Translations under genes and position numbers: made by a program
Shown: positions 1-11,489 of the stretch, piece after piece
How positions within the stretch are numbered: the first letter of the stretch is position 1
How the letters are laid out: every line of letters starts with the position of its first letter
The notes under the pieces: generated by a model
Told to the model about the DNA's origin: nothing
What the model saw: only the letters and a program-made list of their open reading frames with translations
The model's database searches: none
Origin: Adiantum capillus-veneris
Taxonomy: Eukaryota; Streptophyta; Polypodiopsida; Polypodiales; Pteridaceae
Direction of reading: 5' to 3'
NCBI GenBank assembly: GCA_014529385.2
Contig: CM043945.1
Coordinates: 154,832,241-154,896,240, forward strand
Length of the DNA: 64,000 bases

Positions 1-751
1 TGTCAACGTGGAAAGCAAGTAAAACCTCCCAATAATCCATTGTACTAGAACCATGTCGACATGGAATGCAAGTAAAACCTCCCGCTGCCGGGAATCTCTT
101 TAGGCCATTCAAAATGGCTGATCCATGCGCAATCCCCATGTCTATCAGGTATCGTCCATACTCAGTGTGCTCCTCATCCTCTGAGAGTCTAGATAGGCCC
201 ATCTCTGTGACATTAAGCTCCCTTAGCATCTCCTTTGAAGTATCATGGATTACTTGTCTGGTGATGGGCAGTTTGAGCATTGAAGTCCACTAGGATGATA
301 ATGTCACCATCCTTGGAGAACTCCCATATGTCATCATCCAAAATAGAAAAGGGGGACTGTCCTCTAGGTGATGCATACACTGACGTACTAGGAGGAAAAT
401 AACATATAGCAATGTAGAGGTATTTGCTTGTCTCTACCCTCAGTCTGACCCACATGTACCTAGCATGTTCATCCCTGCGGGCTATATGTATCAATGGCTG
501 CAACTCCTCTTTAAATGAAACTGCCACTTCTCTTGAGCCCTATCCTCTATTCTCTAATCGAGTGTCTGCAACCTGTCTCCCATCTGTATCTGCTAACATG
601 TGGCATGGATTGCCCTGGGGCGTGATGTCTCAGAGTAGAAGATGATGTTTCTCTCAGTGAAACTATCCAAAAAAGCACCTACATCAAGGCCTAGAGATCC
701 ATTACAATTCCAAGTAGCAACTTTGAGTGTGTTCCCATAGTTCTCGCGCCG
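1..751 (-). pseudogene. LINE-Z ORF2 fragment: APE-type endonuclease domain
   Basis: This is the N-terminal part of a non-LTR retrotransposon ORF2, which would nick target DNA for target-primed reverse transcription. Read on the minus strand it shows an ATWNCNGSLG motif near 690-715 with the metal-binding Asn, then SET. A clean stretch at 243-527 ends in VDFNAQT, the degraded GDFNAR catalytic motif (Gly to Val). Below 240 the frame continues with a GGFTC-like segment typical of the domain's later part. Several stops and frameshifts interrupt it. The domain call is firm from motif order; function is certainly lost. Positions 1-30 and 54-84 are near-identical direct copies, a small local duplication. 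Confidence 0.7.
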
Positions 752-1022
752 TCATGTGGAGCGCCTCTCCATTTTAACCACTCTTCCATCTCTATAGAAG
801 GCCAATATCCCTCTCTCAAGCTGTCCTTATCTTGGGCATAACTTCATTCATACAGGCAAGCTCTGAGAGTGTGAGGTCATCCCCAGGAAATATCCCCGTT
901 TTTTTTAGTGTAGGACGCTTCTTCAAGAAGTCCTCCTTCGCTTCCATGGAGGGGAAACGAATGATCAATGCTCTCTCCTTTGAAGTCTCCCCATTTCCTT
1001 CTTTCTTCTTCCCCACCCTCCA

Positions 1023-1814
1023 TGTCACGAGACGGGCACCACGTGCCAACGGAAAAGCACAGACTGAACAACTTTAAGCACTTCAAATAACATTTGAACT
1101 GAAAGAGATACACGACACACGAGACGGGAGCGGCGGAGTTCCACCCCAGAGAGAACTGGCGCCAAGGTTCCACCCCAGAGAGAACTGGCCCCAAACCTTG
1201 GCGCCCCTTTCGGTATTTCTTTATATTGTTTGAACTCAATACATCTTTGGTACTCCATCCTCTGCACTTCACGCGGAGCATGCCAGAGAATGAGCCATTG
1301 GCTCATATTTAAAGGCCCTTGGCCTACGAAAAGAAGCTTACATGAAAAGCTATAAACTCAAAAGAATCTGGTCCAAAAGTAGATGCCCAAAAGCTGCTAG
1401 CGCAAAAGCAAAAATCCGTACAGCTCTGCCATGTCAGCAGTCAGCGTAAAACGTGAAAATCCGTATAGGTTTGCCACATCAACATGTCAGCGTAAAATCC
1501 AGAAACCCGTACAACTCTATCAATGCAAAATCCGAGACTCGTACTGCTGCCACGTCATCACAGCCACGCAATTGAGTGTGTGTGTGTGGGCTTGCCTTAC
1601 TTTAATGTCTTTGGGGTCACTTGGGCCCCATCGGACGGGGTCTCATAAGTTGGCAAGAACTTCTCTTTAAAAATAGGCATCTCGGCAAGACTTTGCAAGT
1701 TGGTAAAACTTCTTATGCTACTTCTGCTTCTTCACTTAGGGTTTAGGCTCCTCGGCAGGGATCTGAAGGTTGTCTCCGTTCTTCACTGACTTGACACGTG
1801 AGCAGTTGGTGACA
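1023..1814. mobile_element. Solo LTR (792 bp) inside LINE-Z ORF1
   Basis: The segment begins TGTCAC and ends GTGACA, the TG...CA form of an LTR with short inverted ends. It is flanked by a perfect 5-bp TSD, ctcca (1018-1022 and 1815-1819). Deleting it with one TSD copy restores the ORF1 reading frame of the host LINE exactly, which is strong evidence for the boundaries. It has no coding capacity. A TATTTAAAG box at 1305-1313 on the plus strand could be its TATA element. No partner LTR or internal region is present, so it probably arose by LTR-LTR recombination. Its family is unknown and it differs from the other LTRs in the window. Confidence 0.8.
1138..1195. repeat. 29-bp tandem duplication with inverted repeat in the solo LTR
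   Basis: Two copies of a 29-bp unit starting gttccaccccagagagaact lie at 1138-1166 and 1167-1195 with only a few changes. ggcgccaagg (1158-1167) and ccttggcgcc (1196-1205) form a 10-bp inverted repeat around the second unit. Confidence 0.8.
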
Positions 1815-2426
1815 CTCCATGCCTTTGTGTGAGTAGCCTCACTTCCCATGGAGAGAAGTTCCTTGACTTCCCCCTCCACATCATCATGGTCTTTTAGACC
1901 GGTTACTTGTACATGTAAAGCTCTACTCTTCCTCCTTTGCTCTTCTTCTAAGGTCATGTTGATGATTGTGGGAGTGGGGATGGTTGTTGTTTCTTTCCCT
2001 TTCCCTTTCTTGGCGACCTCTATCCATTTCTTAGCTTCATCCACCTTCTTCTGTGTCTTCGTGATCACATCCACCCACGAGGACGTTTTTGCCTCATGTT
2101 GCTTCTCTTCCTCCTTGATCTTCTGTATGTGTTCCTTGATGACTTTGAGTTCCTCTATCATCGAAGGTTGGATTTCTCCTTCAAGTCCACCACTTAATCT
2201 AGTTTTGGCAAGCTTGTGCTTGAGGGCTGAAACCTCCTCTCTAAGTGCTTGTGAGTCCGCCTTCAGTGCTAGGATTTTTTTTTTTTTTTTCCCGAGAAAA
2301 AGATCCTTCTATTAGTTAATGAAAAATGCCCATAGGGCTACAACCACCTCTGCAAGAGAGGGCTACAACAAACATGATGGGGAGACTCTCCCAATGAAAA
2401 AACAACATATATACAATGAGGCTAAA

Positions 2427-5400
2427 TCAAGAGATGGGAGGAGGGAAGAGCCACACAGGTGGACAGTAGTGCCATCTGAGCACACCCTGGACTATGGTGT
2501 AGAAAGGCCCAGGGCGCCAGAGTTGAAGGAAAGCCTCGCGGCGCTCCCGCATGCGGTCGGAGCTGCCCTGTAGTCCCTCAAGCTGTTCTCTGAGAGTATG
2601 GATCAGCTCTAGCCAAAAGTCATGAACAGTCTCTGCTGATGGCACAAGGCGAGCCTCAAAGATGCAGAAACAGCGGGCCCGCCAGATGAACCAAAGTGTC
2701 AGGCCACTGATGAGCTCCCAACGCTCCTCTCTCTCATTGCACCACTCCTGTGGAGTAAGCTTTGTAGCAGGCTGGAGTGTAGGTCGCCCCCCCTGCATCA
2801 CTATCATCCTGTTGGTGGTAGACAGCTCAAACTGAAGTGCCTGGCTCGTGAGGGTGGACCAAGCCGTTGCCCCCCAAGTGTACTGTCGAGCCGTGGAGAG
2901 AGCAGGCATCAGCCGAAGAACTCGTAGCCACACCTGTTGGGGCGAGGGACAGTCCCAAAGACAGTTACGTTGACTCTCCACCAAATGGTCACAAGCTGCA
3001 CATGCGGCCGAGAGACCACTATGCACTAGCCAGCTCCCTACTGCTGTAGCTCTGTGTACGACCAGCCACTGAAACAGAGTGACTCGCCTCGGCTGTCTGG
3101 AGTCCCATAACCTCTCCCAAAAGGCTGCCAAGAACTCGCATGTGAGACCCTCCTCCTGCCAATGACGTGCTGCAGCGGGGGCGGGCCTCTCTCTGTGCTG
3201 CTAGTATATGACGTCCCAGTCGAACAGTGTACTGAAAGAACGGGACTCCTGGGAGGTCTGCAGAAGAGAAGGGGTCCCTCCATAGCCACTCACTAGGATC
3301 CCACTGTACTCGTGCCAGTGGACAACACTCCCAAGCCCATAACCTCCAGTGTCCAGTCTCAAGGGCTGCTGGGTCAGGGTCTATGACGCAAGTCCTCCCA
3401 TAGATGCCCACTACTCGGATCCTCTGAAAACAACACTCTGCCACCTGCGGGGCCTCTACTGCAACTCGGTTGTAGTCGTCCCTGTAGCTTGAAGAACAGG
3501 GCTGGAGAAGTCTCTGAGTAGGCCCTGACTGAGATGAGAACCTCTAGTCGTGTGAAGGCTCCAATCCACCAGGGTGCTACTAGCTCGAGAGCGTGAGTCA
3601 CTCAGCTGGAACTGACTCTAAGATGTCCTGACACATACTCTGCACCCCTCTCATGCCCCGTAGCTGGAACCCCTGTACCTCCTTTGACAAACCTGTGAAC
3701 TCTAGCCAGTCACCTAGAGAGCGCGTTGGACCTGCTGCCATGGGACCCCAGGAAACATGAGGCCGACTACCAACCAAGTGGTCTCTCTGAGTGCTAACCA
3801 TGGGGTTCCAGACAAGGGGCTGTAATAGGCGCTCCTCCGTGCAAGTAGGTTGTCTCTGCTCCAGGCCTCGCCGCAATAGCTCCCAAGATCGAAGCAAGGT
3901 CACAGCGAAGCGATCCTCCAGTCTCCTGCTCAAACCAACTTTGCGCATCTCTGTAAAGATCCATCTGGTCGAAGGTTGCTAAGGGCCTCCTGACTGAGGC
4001 ACCCTGGCACGAAGCCGCTGTAGCAAGAGCTCCTTCTAGGGCTCCTCACTTGGAAGAAGTCCTTTGACGATGAACTTCCCAAGAAATGCTCTGCTCTGTT
4101 GTGTTGGGTCAATGATCCCAAGCCCTCCCTGAGAACAAGGAAGCGTGATGACCTGCCAAGCCACCTTGGCTCGGGCTATTTGAGTGTCAGGTCCTGACCA
4201 AAGGAAGTTCCTGATCAGCCTCTCTACCTGGCTGATACAAGAACTCGAGAAGATCCAGTAGGAAGTGATGTACCACATAGTCGCCAACAACACTTGGTTG
4301 GCAACTACTACTCTGCCAGCCAGAGAAAGTCGTGCTGAGCTCCAATGTAACAACTTTCTCCTGATAGACAGGAGAAGGGGAGCAATCTGCTGCTCGGGAG
4401 ACAAGTCCAAACCAACCTGACAACCCAAGTACCGAACTGCAGTCCCTAGGGGAATCCACTTGAAACCCTCTCCTGGCATCCTATCTGGCACAGGAGCACT
4501 ACCAACCGAGAAAGCCACAGTCTTTCTCTAGTTGATCAGTGCGCCCGATGCACAGCAGAAGGTCTCCAAAGCCTGCTCACATCTGTGAAGATTGGCCTCC
4601 TGGCCATCTAAGTACAAGGCTGAGTCATCGGCAAACTCAGCGTCCAGTAGCTCATCTCCCCGAATAGGGGGTGCTAAGCCCCGTAGACCAACGTGCTGTG
4701 ACACCAAAAATCTGCTCATCGCCTCCGCATAGAACAGAAAGAGAAAAGGGGCAAGAGGACAACCCTGTCTGACCGAGCGTGTAAGCATGAAGCGATCACC
4801 TCTACCTCCTGCCAAAAGTACCTGACTGTGAGCCTGTCTGTACAAGGCTGACACCCCTCTAATCCAAGCATCTGAGAAGCCCATCCTGTGTAGAGTGCCC
4901 TATAGAAAGTCCCAGTCAACTCTGTCGTATGCCTTCTCAAAATCAAGAAGAAGAATCACGAGGTCCTCACCACGGAGCCGTGCCAGGGCAGAAGCCTCCC
5001 AAAAAGTAAAGATGTTGTCAAGGATACTACGTTCCTTGACAAAACGTGTCTGAGTCCCATGTATAAGGCTCTCTAAAAGTGGCTGAATCCTCAAACTCAG
5101 AGCCTTGGCAAGAATTTTGTAGGCTGAGTTGAGGATGGTGATGGGGCGCCACTGTCGAATCTCATCCAAGGAGCCACGTTCCCTGGGAATGAGGTAAATC
5201 AGGCCCTCACTCATGCTGTCAGGCAACACTCCTGAGTGCAAAATGCACTGAAAAGCACTACAGAGATTTGGGCCAAGCAGGTCCCTGTACTCCAAGAAAA
5301 AGTTGGGAGTCAACCCATCCTCACCTGGACAGCTACCACGGGGGAGGGCCCTAACAGCCTATTGCAGCTCCTCAAGCTGAAGTGGCATCTCTAGCCTCTG

Positions 5401-6770
5401 ACGCATCTCCTCAGTCACAAGACAAGGCATCTGTGCCCAAACCTGCTCCCTGCATGCATCCTGCCGCTCTGAGTGGGACTCTGCAGACAGTAACTCACTG
5501 TAGAAGTCAGTAGCAACTGCACGCATATCCTCGGGCTCACAAGCAACTGACCCGTCGGGCCTCCTCAACTGATTGACCTTGGCATGCGAGTGCCGAGGTC
5601 CCACTGTCTCAAAGAAAGCACTAGTCACTCTGTCACCCACCTGAGTCCACTGAGATGCCTGTCGGTGGAAAGCAAACTCATGTCGCCTCTCCTCTGTGCT
5701 AGCAAGCTCCTGTCGAGCCTGCTGTAACTGCTTCTCCAACCAAGGACTGTCTGGATGCTGCTCCTGCATCCTCTGTAATGAAGCAATTCCCCGTCTGAGA
5801 CGCTGCTCCGCCTCTGTCGCTGCAGCCCGGCGAGCCGGAGACTCCTGAAGAAAAAAATGGCTGATCTGAGCTAGGCCTGAGGCCACTCTGTCAGCAGGAG
5901 AATCTTGTCTGTCCATGCCCTCTGTCCAGAGAGCCTCTACCCTCTCTCTGAGTGCTGAGTCCAACAAGACCCTCGCTGGGATGCGGAGCATCGTGCTCCC
6001 ACTCCTCTGCCTGTCTGCCACTGTGAGGATCACTGTTGCATGGTCCGAGAAGGAGGTCCTTGCCAGGATGCCCACTGATCCTCCCAAGTCATTGAAGTGG
6101 TCACTAGTGTAGAAGCGATCTATCCGCGATAGATTCACTCCTCCCACTCTGCGGTCCGATCGAGAGAAGGCAAGACTGTCTGGGGGCCTCACAAAACCAG
6201 AGTGTTGCCATGTATCCGAGACCCTCAGAGTCATACAAAACCTCTCCCAAGCTGCCAACTCGACTCTATGCACAATAGCATGGCTGCACCAATCCTGTCA
6301 GAAGGGTCCTCCAACATGTTGAAGTCCCCTCCTATGCACCAAGGATCTGCCTGTGGCAGAGCCTAAACAATCTGTGACCAAAACTTTGTACGAGCACTCG
6401 CCACATTGGGCACATAGATGTTCAAGAAACCCACAAGGCCACCCTGAACCTGCATAGTAATCCACTGAGCCATGCCTGGCACAATAATCCCTCTGCCCAC
6501 AATGGCCTGCTGCAATGAGTCCGCAATAGTCATACATACCCCACCCTGGATGCCTCCAGGTCCAAAAGTAGCTGACCAAAAAGTATCATATCGTCCACGC
6601 AAAAGTTGACCACATCGCTGAATGCGGCTCTCACACAGATGGTGCTCCTGAAGCATAAGGAGATCAATCTCTCCTCCCAAAAGGCAACGCTGCTCCTGAC
6701 GCAATTGGCCCCGCTGACGTTGAAACTGGGGCCCACCTAGTCCCTGCACGTTCCATGAGACGATCCTCAT
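2427..6770 (-). pseudogene. LINE-A1 ORF2: endonuclease and reverse transcriptase
   Basis: This is the ORF2 polyprotein for target-primed reverse transcription, about 1,450 residues if intact. The endonuclease starts at the ATG at 6768-6770 (SWNVQGLGG) and includes QEHHL. RT blocks follow as WRPITILNSAYKILAKAL (5100-5160), LDFEKAYDRVDW (about 4915-4950), RQGCPLAPFLF (about 4750-4780) and FADDSALYLDG (about 4610-4640), which carries the catalytic Asp pair. The C-terminus has a zf-RVT-like region (FQWLVVHRAT, then CDHLVESQRNCLWDC), ending PPPIS-stop at 2427-2429. Several frameshifts and stops break it, for example near 3600, 4520, 4900, 5340 and 6300. The start overlaps the ORF1 stop as ATGA. 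Confidence 0.85.
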
Positions 6771-8493
6771 GGGGAGCGAGAGAGAACAGTTGCTGCCGCA
6801 GCAGCTAGACGGGCTATCTTCGAGGCTGGCTTGGATGGGGAGTAATCCGCATCCGAGCGTCCTCTAGATAGGCGTGACTGCAGTGAGTGCCTAGCCCAAG
6901 CCCAAGCAGAGCGAGCCGTGCGTAAAGCAACCTCCTCTGTCCAGGAGTCCTCATGAATGTATATATAGCATGGCAAACACTGCGTATCAGCAAAGAAGTA
7001 AACCACAATGTGCCTACATCCTTCTGAGTCTGGGGGTGTCACCCCAAACTTGGCCAATGGCCACGAAGTGTGTAGCATGTCTGTAACTCCTAGTTCTCCC
7101 ATGTGGTGAGAGAACTCTAGGACCTGTGTATGCAACCATCCCAACACTGAGTCGAGAGTCCACTCTGTCTCGGCCCTACCGCAAAGGGGGAAGGAGAAAC
7201 CAATTGCTGAGTCCAAGGCCTCTGTCCCCCTAGCGGCAAGGAAAAGAGCATGGACCTTGAAGCAGGCTGCCTCATGGTCTGCTGAGGGATCACCGAGAAA
7301 ACGAGTGAAGCCATAGTCGAAGAAGTCCCAGCGGTGCCGAATGTCAATGCTCGTCAGACCACGAGGGATAGCTGCAAGGGAAGATGTCTGTACCAGCAGA
7401 GGGGGCCGTAAGAAAGGTTGACCCTCTCTCTCTAGGCGACTCGTGGCAAAGGTGCTGCCAAGAGATCTCCTATCCTCCGGAGAAGGCCCTGCCCCCCGGG
7501 TCGACTGTGGAACTGGAGTAGGAGGGGGGGGAGGAGCTGGGGGAAGCGGTGGAGAAGAGGGGCGGGAGGGGCCGACAGAGGTAGAGGGGCGAGGTGAAGA
7601 GGCGACGGGAGCAGGAGGCGGGGGGGAAGATGAGGAAGAGGGGGGGAACTCTGGGGGGGGGGGAGAGGCTGTCGAGGGTGGGGGATGGAGCAGGGACCTC
7701 CTCTTGCTCTAGAGGACCAAAGCGGTTCCCCGTGGGAACCCACTACTGCTGAGTAGGCGCCTGAGGGCCACTCTGAGTGCCAGGCTGACGCTGTGGCCCC
7801 TGTTGTCGTCTACCACGGGCCTGCTGCCATCCCTTCTCCGCTGGAGCCCCAGGCTCGGAGGGTGGCTCAGCATGTGTGCGTTGTGTCTCTGTCTGTGACT
7901 GCGGGCCAGCCCTGGCAGGCTGGGGCTGAGGCTGTGGTGCAGGTCAAGGCCTCCTCCGTGGACAGGCCTTCGCTAGATGGCCCATCTGTCGACAAATGAA
8001 GCACTGGTTCAGGAGGCCTGAATACTCCACACTCTGTCTAAACCAACCCCCACTCACGCGAGGCAAAAGAATAACCTTTGGGAGCGTGTGGGTGTCTCTG
8101 ACCAAAACTTGAACTGAGGGAATGTCAGCCGCCTTGGCAGCTACTGATGCTGCTGTACGAGGTGTCTCCAGGACAGTCCCAATGGCTGAGCCGATCCTGG
8201 ATAGAAGTGGTAAATACTCCCTCCGTAAACCCGGAAAGCAGACCGAGATGGGGATGTCTGCCTCCTCTACTAGAACATCCGAAGCCGGGTCAAAACCATG
8301 TCTCCACTGTCGAAAGTGGGCACGTGCTGCTCGGATGGTCAATGGACTCATGGCGATGACCTTGGATGCCATCTTGGAGGTCTCAAACTCGATCTGATAG
8401 TAACCCCGTTCGAGAATCTGTACATCCAAGATCTTGCCCACCTCTGCGAGAAGGCGGGCCTGGAGAAGGTCACGCAGCTCTACTTTGCTAGGT

Positions 8494-8494
<1 letters not shown>
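6767..8494 (-). pseudogene. LINE-A1 ORF1 (CCHC protein), 5' truncated
   Basis: This gag-like first ORF of family A would bind LINE RNA. The surviving part starts near codon 45, just below the 36-G run, with a segment resembling the plant DUF4283 region (GYYQIEFETSKMASKVIAMS). A CCHC knuckle, CFICRQMGHLAKAC, follows near 7975-8015, then a proline-rich hinge. The C-terminal domain carries HIVVYFFADTQCLPCYIYIH and ends near VLSRSP. Its TGA at 6767-6769 overlaps the ORF2 ATG. Frames change across the hinge (7430-7950), where G/C homopolymers invite slippage. The DUF4283-like call comes from pattern recognition, not a search. Confidence 0.75.

Positions 8495-8530
<36 letters not shown>
8495..8530. 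repeat. Poly(dG) tract of 36 bases at the LINE-A1 5' end
   Basis: This is an uninterrupted run of 36 G on the plus strand, which is poly(C) in the LINE sense strand. It joins ORF1 sequence directly to G-rich 5' UTR sequence, so it probably marks the edge of an internal deletion. Runs of this kind can form G-quadruplexes and are also prone to assembly error. Confidence 0.85.
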
Positions 8531-8863
8531 CGGGTGGGGGGCGATGGCGCAGCGATGGGGAAACAGCAGCAGCGAGCTCCCTAGGAGCTGCACTTGCTTT
8601 CCACTCAAGTGGATTGCGGAGTCGATGATGAGTTGCCCGATGCCTTAAGTGCTAGGATTTATGTGTGAAGGTCCTCTTTTTTTCCTTCATTGAAAATTTT
8701 TTGAAGAAGGCTCGCCTTCTCCTGCCACCATCCTTCCATCTCCGTTTTCCATTCCTTCATCTCTTTTTCCACTTGTGTTATCCGTTTGTTTGTGGCCATG
8801 AATGTTGCCTTCGTTACCGTCGGGGGAGACTTGCATATTGGTGACAAACTATTAGTGGTTTTC

Positions 8864-8866
<3 letters not shown>

Positions 8867-8913
<47 letters not shown>
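8867..8913. repeat. (GA)n microsatellite
   Basis: This is a perfect GA dinucleotide run of 47 bases, lying immediately upstream, in minus-strand sense, of the first methionine of LINE-Z ORF1. Confidence 0.95.
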
Positions 8914-8916
<3 letters not shown>

Positions 8917-9577
8917 GGTAATTACTTGTTAGGCGGAAACCATAATGGCAAACATAGCAATGCGCGATTCAGACAAAAACACAGTTGACAATGAACCAAC
9001 TCTATTAATCACAGCAGACCAGGTTTGTATTGTTGAGTTTCTCTCTTTAAATTGCATCTATGTTATAGGGCGCCAACTTTGCTTGGCAATTGCATCTTAG
9101 AGTGGTGTTTTCTTGCCTTACCTCCTATTGGGGCTTTTAGGTGGTCGTTTTTGAGGGTTCCATTCGAGAGAAACCTGCCAATGAAAAAGAAGCACGAACT
9201 TTTATTGAAGGTATCTTCCACTAAAATCTGTAAAGTATTGCAATCTTACGGGTTTCCAATAATACTTCCGTTTTTCATGCTATCTAACTTTATTTGCGTT
9301 TTTAAAATTCTTTTTATATTTAAGTAGGTCCGTTTTTGTAGAAAAGAAATTGAAAGTTGCTAGCTCAAAAATTTGAAAGATTAGTTTCTGAATTTAAAAC
9401 ATCATTTTGGATTAAATGGGTGCATATTACTGTATACACTTCTTATGGACTGGAGTATTAAAATACTGACCAATGAAATATACACACTTATAGGAAGAGT
9501 GGAATTTGTATTAGCCAAACTCCTAGGCCTACCTATCAGTCAGGGTGAAGTGCTTAGAATCAAGGTCTTTTGTAAAT
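8914..9577. other. AT-rich stretch, no gene recognised
   Basis: I see no protein motif, RNA gene or repeat structure here. An open frame at 9052-9327 on the plus strand has no recognisable domain. Confidence 0.6.
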
Positions 9578-9591
9578 AAGAAGGAAAGCAC

Positions 9592-10447
9592 TGTGGCAGG
9601 ACCCCTTCACATCATCCGATCACCGAGGGACCCCTTTCTTCCAGTACACCGCTCGGCTGGGTCGCCACATACTGACAGCTAGGAGGGAGGCTCGCCCAGC
9701 TGCAATGTCCCACTGGCAGGAGGAGGGTCTCACGGCCGAGTTCTTAGCTGGATTTTGGGAGCGTTTGTGGGACAGTAGACAGCCGAGGAGAGCCATCAAG
9801 TTCTAGTGGCTAGTTGCACACTGAGTTTTTGCAGTTAGGAGTTGGTTGGTACATAGCGGCTCCTCACCAGCATGCACGGCTTGTCACCACCCTCTAGAGA
9901 CTCAGCGACATTGTCTGTGGGACTGCCCCATGGCACAGCAGGTTTGGCTTCGGATCCTGTGACTGATGCCTGCCCTTTCTTCAGCCAGATAGTACACTTG
10001 GGTGCTGCTGCGTTGTCCACACTCACGGGCCCAACACTTCGTTTCGAGATGTCTTCAGTTAGTAGGATGATTGTGATACAGGAGGGCAGGCCTACACCTC
10101 AACCTGCCACAGAGCTCGTCCTTCAGGAGTGGAGTAGTGATAGAGAGTATTGTTGGGAGCTCATCTGCGGCCTGACATTGTGGTTCATTTGGAGAGCCCA
10201 TTGTTTTCGCATCTTCGAGGCTCGACTTGTCCCATCAGTGGAGACTGTTCGCGACATCTGGCTAGAGCTGGTTCACACTCTCAGACGCCAGTTTGAGTGC
10301 CTTCAGGGTAGATCGGACCGCATGCGGGAGCGCCGTGAGGCTTTCTTGAGACTGTGGCGGCCTGGATCCTTCTTCACCATGGTTCATGGCGCGCCTTGAT
10401 GGCAGTACCGATCACAAGTGTGGTTATTTCCCCCACCTATCTCCTGA
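9592..10447 (+). pseudogene. LINE-A2 ORF2 C-terminal fragment
   Basis: The fragment encodes the region after the RT domain: the zf-RVT-like segment (decayed at 9780-9960) and the family tail. A clean frame at 9872-10399 includes ELICGLTLWFIWRAHCFRIF and RMRERREAFLRLWRPG. Compared with other copies, Cys residues of the zinc-binding segment are partly lost and stop codons interrupt the frame near 9805 and 10398. The natural stop after PPPIS is at 10445-10447. No catalytic part is present. Confidence 0.8.
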
Positions 10448-10584
10448 TTGAGCCATCTTGTATCTATCTTGTTTTTTCATTGGGAGAGTCTCCCCCTTTC
10501 TGATATAGCCCTCTCTTGCAGGGCTAGATTGTAGCCCATTGGGCAGTTTTATTAACTAATGGAAGGATCTTTTTTCTGCCAACA
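9592..10584 (+). mobile_element. LINE family A, copy A2, 5' truncated (993 bp)
   Basis: This plus-strand copy keeps only the last kilobase of the element, including the 3' UTR with the GCCC...GGGC region and a degraded tail near 10575. A 14-bp TSD, aagaaggaaagcac, lies at 9578-9591 and 10585-10598. Truncation at the 5' end is typical of incomplete target-primed reverse transcription. Confidence 0.85.
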
Positions 10585-10598
10585 AAGAAGGAAAGCAC

Positions 10599-11489
10599 CG
10601 AAACCACGAGCATAACAGGGCCTTTGACTAGCATCTTCATATCAAAGTGCTTCATCATTTGTCTTTGATGATCCCCAATCATGATCTCCAAGCACTAATT
10701 CTTAATAGGCCAACGAGCTTGATGTCGTCGTTTTTCCATACAGCATACAACAAACATATACAGATATGGAAGTATAGAAAATGTAACGTTCAGCCCCTTG
10801 AAAATTTCAGATGTGGCATTCCATACAAGACTTTAAGTTCAAGAGAAAAAGATCAGAAATTTAAAGCAAACTTTTGTGACCAAAATGATACAGGTGTCAT
10901 CATCATAGTTATAGGGAATGGCGATTTTCAGGTCTTCGTTCCCCATTCCCATTTCAACTTCCCGTGCCATGTTTCGGACGTGAGTATCCATAACATGGAA
11001 TGGCATTTCATGCTTGTTGCCGTTCCCCGTGCCCCGTTCGAATTTCTTGTTCCGGGTAACTATGAGCATCATTTATAAGTCCTGACATGTCACTAAGCAT
11101 AAGACATGAAACATGAGTACTAGAGTTAAGTTCCAGACTGAAGTTTTTCATTAGTCAACAATTGAAAGATAAAGCTTGTCAACTGTTGGTGAGGAGGATT
11201 TTACCTTTAAGGGTTTCACGTGCACATCTAACCCTATGTGCATGAGGACAGGCTAACTCCTATTTCTAGGGTTTAGGACAACCTAGGAAGTGTTCCGTTG
11301 TGGAGCTTGTACACATGACATGCTTGTCCTAGCACTTTGGAGTAGCTGCATACCCTCTGATTGCACATGAGCACAACCAGTGTTTGCTAGGTGTAGAATT
11401 TGGGGAGTGTTTCCATACAGTTGCATTTGTACCAAGCCTAGGTAATGACTGCATACGAAGATCAAAGAAATGTAATTAACTTAGGGATT
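10599..11489. other. Intergenic stretch with one MITE, otherwise unrecognised
   Basis: Apart from the hAT-type MITE at 10904-11064 I see nothing assignable. The open frames here overlap the MITE or lack any motif. This is the left flank of LINE-A3. Confidence 0.5.
10904..11064. mobile_element. hAT-type MITE, copy 1 (161 bp)
   Basis: The element starts catagttat and ends gtaactatg, giving terminal inverted repeats of about 9 bp, with subterminal GTTCCCC/GGGAAT motifs. Flanking 8-mers gtcatcat (10896-10903) and agcatcat (11065-11072) match at 6 of 8 positions, consistent with an old 8-bp hAT TSD. It is related to 45693-45856 and to the ends of 33080-33793. It has no coding capacity. Confidence 0.65.

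Larger units (their letters stand above)
2278..8647 (-). mobile_element. LINE family A, copy A1 (about 6.4 kb)
   Basis: This is a minus-strand L1-like element. Its poly(A) appears as the T run at 2278-2290, followed by the family 3' UTR with a GCCC-TAT-GGGC hairpin. A 13-bp TSD, agtgctaggattt, flanks it at 2265-2277 and 8648-8660, inside ORF1 of LINE-Z. ORF2 and ORF1 follow in the usual order. The 5' end shows the family signature cagcagcagcgagct (8563-8577) but is followed by about 70 bp absent from other copies before the TSD. Sequence between the 5' UTR G-run and about codon 45 of ORF1 is missing. Stops and frameshifts make it inactive. Confidence 0.88.
752..8863 (-). pseudogene. LINE-Z ORF1 (RNA-binding), in three pieces
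   Basis: The gene is read on the minus strand as 8863-8648, 2277-1815 and 1022-752. It was split by a LINE and by a solo LTR, and both junctions restore the same reading frame. Product features in order are a heptad-rich segment (about 150 residues, probable coiled coil) and an RRM-like block beginning RALHVQVTGL. A conserved segment with RVGKKKEG, MEAKEDFLKKRPTL and GDDLTLSELA follows. This order matches L1 ORF1p-type proteins, which coat LINE RNA as trimers. An in-frame TAA lies beside the 8648 junction and a frameshift near 816 shortens the tail. The ORF1 stop near 752 overlaps an ATG as ATGA, but the ORF2 frame does not follow cleanly. Confidence 0.7.
1..8913 (-). mobile_element. LINE family Z, copy 1, interrupted and running off the window edge
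   Basis: This is a decayed L1-like non-LTR retrotransposon read on the minus strand from about 8863 down past position 1. Removing two nested insertions (1023-1814 and 2278-8647) restores one continuous ORF1 frame apart from a few stops, which supports the reconstruction. Coiled-coil and RRM-like ORF1 sequence is followed by an APE-type endonuclease. The RT would lie left of the window. A (GA)n tract at 8867-8913 sits directly upstream of the first methionine and may be part of its 5' region. Further fragments of the family lie at 42515-42717, 43740-44690, 46770-47590 and 47840-48006. Confidence 0.75.

Noticed and set aside
9052-9327. 91-aa plus-strand frame as a small gene
   Set aside because: It has no recognisable domain, no start context support and AT-rich composition. 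It is as likely to be chance.
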